This document shows, piece after piece, positions 59,764 to 64,000 of a stretch of 64,000 nucleotides of DNA. Under the pieces are notes generated by a model that had not been told where the DNA came from, made no database searches, and saw only the letters and a list, made by a program, of their open reading frames with translations. The position numbers and the translations under genes are program-made. The DNA is from Taxawa tesnikishii (nom. ined.) (lineage: Eukaryota > Ascomycota > Dothideomycetes > Dothideales), in the NCBI GenBank assembly GCA_030247885.1, contig JAPDRO010000004.1:1116001-1180000 (forward strand), in the 5' to 3' direction. The stretch's first letter is position 1; each line of letters opens with the position of its first letter.

Positions 59764-62700
59764 ATGGCAAACGTCATAGTCGGCAGGGACGACATGGTCA
59801 TAAGGTCACCGCCCACGATGTCGCCGCTAGCGGGCACGGCGGAGAGCTCCGAGCCTTCCACGACTTTTCACCCTCTCCACTCACTGAGCGGACATTTCCT
59901 TCTTACGACATCGACAAAAGTCTACACTGGCTCACCTGAAGTTCGAAGTGAAGACCAAGACGGCTCAAAGTATCCCTCCATTCGTCAGTCTTTCCAGAGA
60001 TCTTTCACCGAGGGACTTCTCGCTCTTTATCACACTCCGACGCGTTCTTTCGCACACTCACTCTCATCGCTTCACATCACAGCTACAGAACGCGACCATT
60101 GTTCTCCACCCGACGTCCGTCAGCGACTCGGCTCGCCAGTAACAGCACGTTCTGCATCACCAGAGCTACCACAGTCTCTCTCGGCACGAGAACAACAGCA
60201 TCTGCTCTCTAGGCAACCAACGCGTCAAACCACATCCCTCAAGGCAACTGAACAGGGATTTCTCACTCTGCAAGGTGTACCTCCTAAGACACCCAAACGA
60301 GAAGCAATCTTCTCACCTCAAGGTACGTTACAGTGCAAAAACACGGTGCCTGCTCTGCCCGCACCGTCTACATCTGCTCTGCCCGAGCCGTCTTGCCCTG
60401 CCCAGGCACAATCCACGCCCTCTACGTCAGAGTACACCTCTCTGCTTGAGACCTTGAGTGAAGAGGACGAAAGCGAGATTTCTGCGGGTGAATTTTCAGG
60501 GTTCACAGGAAGTGAAGTGGGGTTCAAGATTTCACCTGATATCTCGAGGGGATTAGAGCCTTTGTGCTCCGGTGAGCCATCCATCCCACTGTTGCTAATG
60601 TCGATCATAACTCTTACATGTTTCCAGGCGTTTACGGTCCGAGCTGGGACACTGCAAGCAGCTTGCAGCAAGAGGAGGGAGCGACTTCGACATTCACGTT
60701 ATCCAAGTACCCGTTTCCACAGCCGCCGATCAGAAAGGGATTTGAGCAAGGTAGGAAGCCGTTCACTATATCTGTTCGCACCAAACTATTCGAGCCCTGC
60801 TCAACACTTCCTTCTTCACAGGTCTACGGTACGCTGCGAAGGGAAGGGAGGACGAGACTGTACATCTCTTGTGTGAAGAAGCAGTGGCACCGGCTATACC
60901 GACTCTGTGGCAGCACCGAACTGTTGGCACATATCCACTGCCTTTTTCGCTAGACGATACAGAGATTACGGAGGATTACTCTGACGACAGGCATGTGCAA
61001 ATGCCACGCACTGCAACCTTCGACAGGGCTAACATGACACAGCTACACCCTCGACATTGACGATTCTATACCCCTCATGTCTGAACACAAGCGTACCATG
61101 GATCTAAAGGCGGCTTCGGTTCTGTCCTTCCAGTCCGCTCAGGGACAGGGCGGTTGCTACATGAGCCAGGAATCTCTGGCGAACTCTGAAAGAACCACCA
61201 TTCCCACACACAATCTCTTTCCGGACATACAGTCCGCACATGCTTTCGTCACTAGACGTAACGACAGCAGATCCGCCTCTGCACAAACTGCGGCCGCTCA
61301 ATCTGAACCATCTGAGCACAACTCTGCCGCGGAACCATCTGAGGATGTGTTCGTTGAGATACCGCTTGAAGACACTCCTACCAATGTACCAACCGACCAT
61401 CCATACGCCGCTGATTCACAACATGTCCGATATGAGTCCACGCTGTCTACGTTCTCAACTGACGAGGACGCTGTACCCCAATTGCTGAACATCGGGATAA
61501 ACCCCTTCCGCCCGCTCTCTCTATATCGAAGGATTTCCCAGACGAACCCATTTCGACGTTTTCAGCCAAATACTACCGCGAGCGAAACCTCCAGCGCGCA
61601 GTACAGTAACCCATTTGAGCTTGATGATGCCAGTACTGCCTCGCAATCCGGTAACCACGCATTCGAATCTTCAGCTGCCGAGTCGGAAAGAGGTCGGGAT
61701 GCTCATATCGCTGGTCTGTTATCGGGCGCGGAGGCCCGTCAAGTGTCGCCGCTCCGTCCGTTCTCGTTGTTGCCGTCTGCTGGTGCTTCGCGCACCTACC
61801 ACAATGCCAATGCCGGAGAGGCTCTGCGGCAGATGTCAGAATCGCTGTTCAATCCGGGCAGCAGTGATGGGGAAGAGAGTGTGGCGGATCGCGAGAGCTC
61901 GTCAGAGGACGAGGTTCCCAGGCGTCTGGTGCCCGGACGCAACAAAGTGCCATCGCAACGCGAAGCGATTTCCGGATATGGGCTCATCCGCGCATCCTCC
62001 AGCGTATATCCGGACGATGAGGGGGACTGGGAGACGGTGGCCGACACGACAAGTGTTGGTGCCGATGCCCTGAGGGGAGCCAACAGGAGTAGTGTCGTGA
62101 CTTGGGACGAGGAGCTTGGCGGACCTCCTCCGGCCCTTGAGACCTTCACTTACTCGTCTGTTGGCGGGCCGGCGCCAACACAGGACTACAGCGTGCCGGC
62201 AAGGGGACAGCACAGGCGTGGTGGAAACACCACCCTGGGCGGTGCGCGCCCAGAAATGGGCCGCACCATTGATTCTCCCACCCCTTCGCTGGCTGCTGTC
62301 GGTTTGCGGCCTGAAGTCACCGCCGCCATCTCCCCGAGAGGAGAGCAGCCGCCACCGCTTCCGGTCCGCAGCCCTTCGCGGAACCCTTTCTCCGCCGCCG
62401 TCAACTTCCGCCCCGGCTTTGGGCTTTCGGCCTCTGCTACGCCTGCCCCGCAGCACGCCATCGAACTGCAGAACCTCCGCGCTGCGGGCAGCAGCACCCC
62501 ATTCAGATTCGCCGGTCCGCCTTCTCTCCTGGCCCTCCGCCGGAACGGCCACTTCCTCCGACGCCCGCGGGCGCCTCCCCTACGCCCGCACCGCCCGCAC
62601 CGTGGCTCCAGCGGGCCGCCACCTCCGCCGCCAGCATCCTCTCCACCCGCCGGAGCGCTCTCAAACGCACCATCAGAAGCCGGAGGTGCTGCCGCAAGTC

Positions 62701-63420
62701 TCGCCACGCTCCCCGCGGGCCTCAGTGGAGGGGCAGCGGGAGCTGCGCCCGCTCATTCTGCGGTCCCCCACCGCTCTCCGCCCCTCGCCAACCCTCCGCT
62801 CCGGCCGTCTCAGCGACCACGAGCTCGCCGCCCAGATCTCCCTATCCCAAAGCCAGCAGGCTGCGGCGAGGGCGCGCCACAGGCCGACCGTGGCCGAGAT
62901 CGCGGCCATCATGCGGCCCGACCCGGCGTACGCGCGCTCAGAGACAGCATCGCGGCGCGGAGACTCCCAGTACGACAGCACGGAGCACCTGTGGCGGATC
63001 CCGACAAGAAACTCCCCGGCGCAGCACACGGCATCGCGGCTCCGACAATCGCAAGCCGCGGACGCGGACGTCGAGAACCAAGGCTGGAGTGCAGAGGAGA
63101 AGCGCGGCGTCGCCTTCTTTGTCCTAATCCTGTGCCACATCTTCCCGCCCACCTTGGCGCTCTACGGACACGGCAAGTTCGACAGTCTTGTCCACTTGAT
63201 GAGCAGGAGGACACAGACGCCCACTGCGAGACAGAAGCGGTACGCGAAGAAGATGGCATGGATCGCGATGGTGGTGATTCTGGTCGGCATTGTGGGGATC
63301 GGTGTGCCGTTTGGAGTCTTGAGGGGGATCAGCAAGACGCGGAAGATACGGCCACGCCTGGTCAACACGACAATAGCACTCCGACAGCTATCGTGTGGTG
63401 AAGGGATGAAGCGAAAGTGA
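59764..63420 (+). CDS. Large Ser/Pro-rich protein with one C-terminal membrane anchor, two apparent frameshifts
   Basis: I do not recognise a catalytic domain. Exon 1 runs to about 60571; introns join it to GVYGPSWDTASSL and then to GLRYAAKGREDETVHLLCEEAVAP. A likely GC-AG intron near 60990-61041 (branch CTAAC, acceptor ACACAG) joins DD to YTLDIDDSIPLMSEHKRTMD, so the two large open frames belong to one gene. The middle is strongly disordered (DDEGDWETVADTTSVG is typical of fungal scaffold-like proteins). The end holds WSAEEKRGVAFFVLILCHIFPPTLALYGHG and KKMAWIAMVVILVGIVGIGVPFGVL, two hydrophobic segments. Single-base losses lie near 62512-62520 and between 62590 and 62640. The exact start is uncertain; a Met at 59794 is also possible. 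Confidence 0.6.
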
Positions 63421-64000
63421 AGGGGACCAGGGAGGCTTTCTGGATGCAAGAGGAGCTGGGGTACATGCGCATCGCGGCACACGGCGTCAAGTTATGGCTT
63501 CGCAGAAGGGAGAAAAACAGCACGATACCCAGGAAAAAGGGCGGACGATCACGGAGTTGGGCGTCCATTGGTGCGTTTTTCTTGTATAATGGGATATTTG
63601 AGGATTGCCAGGCGTTTAGGGGACAGGACGTCAGCATGATACCAAAAGCGGAGGGTTTCCGCCATGGCAAGTTATCGAGAACGCTGTTGCAGCAAGTATC
63701 GAAAACACTGTCACGGCATCTTATCATAGAAGAGCAGGGTGGAATCTGCTCTCGACAAACACCGAGATGCAAAGACTTTGGCGACGAAACTGCCGCATTC
63801 TTGCATTCCACTCAATACTACGCATCCAGCAATGACAATTCCGATGGTGATGGCCCACTGTTAACCAGCGACCACAACGCCACGAACCTTCTTGTCAGCG
63901 ATTTCAGACATTTACCTGTATACAGCCAGAACCCTGCAGTAAGAGATATCACCCTGGGCTGTTGGAGGTGAAGCTCAGCTTGGCAGAGTTCAAAGTCGAC
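63421..64000. other. 3' flank, right window edge
   Basis: An open frame 63417-63971 shows no recognisable features. I see nothing supported. Confidence 0.35.

Noticed and set aside
1706-62640. Programmed -1 ribosomal frameshifting as the cause of the many frame breaks
   Set aside because: The sites share no slippery heptamer or downstream structure and occur in unrelated housekeeping genes whose families are not known to frameshift.

Overview
The window is nuclear DNA of a filamentous ascomycete (Pezizomycotina; a Dothideomycete-like fungus is my guess). The evidence is short GT-AG introns of roughly 48-250 nt with CTAAC-type branch sites, genes densely packed on both strands, and typical fungal families (HET, Zn2Cys6, RTA1, GMC oxidoreductase, SPX-RING, SUR2, CCC1, arrestin-like ART adaptors). 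I found no rRNA, tRNA, CRISPR array or bacterial-type element, and no recognisable transposon ORF.

Layout. 0.6-16 kb: SYLF-domain protein (-), CBM48/AMPK-type protein (+), RMD1/RMD8 DUF155 protein (-), secreted GMC oxidoreductase (-), arrestin-like adaptor (+). 17-25 kb: RTA1 membrane protein (+), Zn2Cys6 regulator (-), glutathione S-transferase (-), SPX-RING ubiquitin ligase (-), JJJ1-type J-protein (+). 26-38 kb: Kex2-processed secreted protein (-), SAP18 (+), NIPA-type Mg transporter (+), MFS sugar transporter (-), kelch protein (+). 38-50 kb: SUR2 sphinganine hydroxylase (-), RING-like/LysM protein (+), ankyrin-deaminase (+), DAL5-type permease (-), HET-domain protein (+). 50-63 kb: MFS transporter with a very long N-terminus (-), omega-amidase (-), CCC1/VIT1 vacuolar iron transporter (+), large serine-rich protein with one C-terminal membrane anchor (+).

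Most genes are unrelated housekeeping or accessory functions. Two groupings may be functional. RTA1 exporter, C6 regulator and GST (17-21 kb) look like a small stress/detoxification neighbourhood. The ankyrin-deaminase, permease and HET gene (42-50 kb) look like an accessory, possibly allorecognition-related, stretch.

A striking property is that fourteen of the twenty-four gene models can only be read through by supplying a single missing base at one or more sites, usually next to a run of 2-5 identical bases. All but one of the roughly twenty-two shifts are net -1; one in the 50-54 kb transporter is +1 or an unresolved pair. The other ten genes show no clear single-base shift, although the last junction of the HET gene is unresolved; for six of these ten the exon lengths sum to a multiple of three. 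This argues for residual assembly indels rather than mass gene decay. Exon coordinates below were derived by eye from splice consensus and reading-frame continuity.
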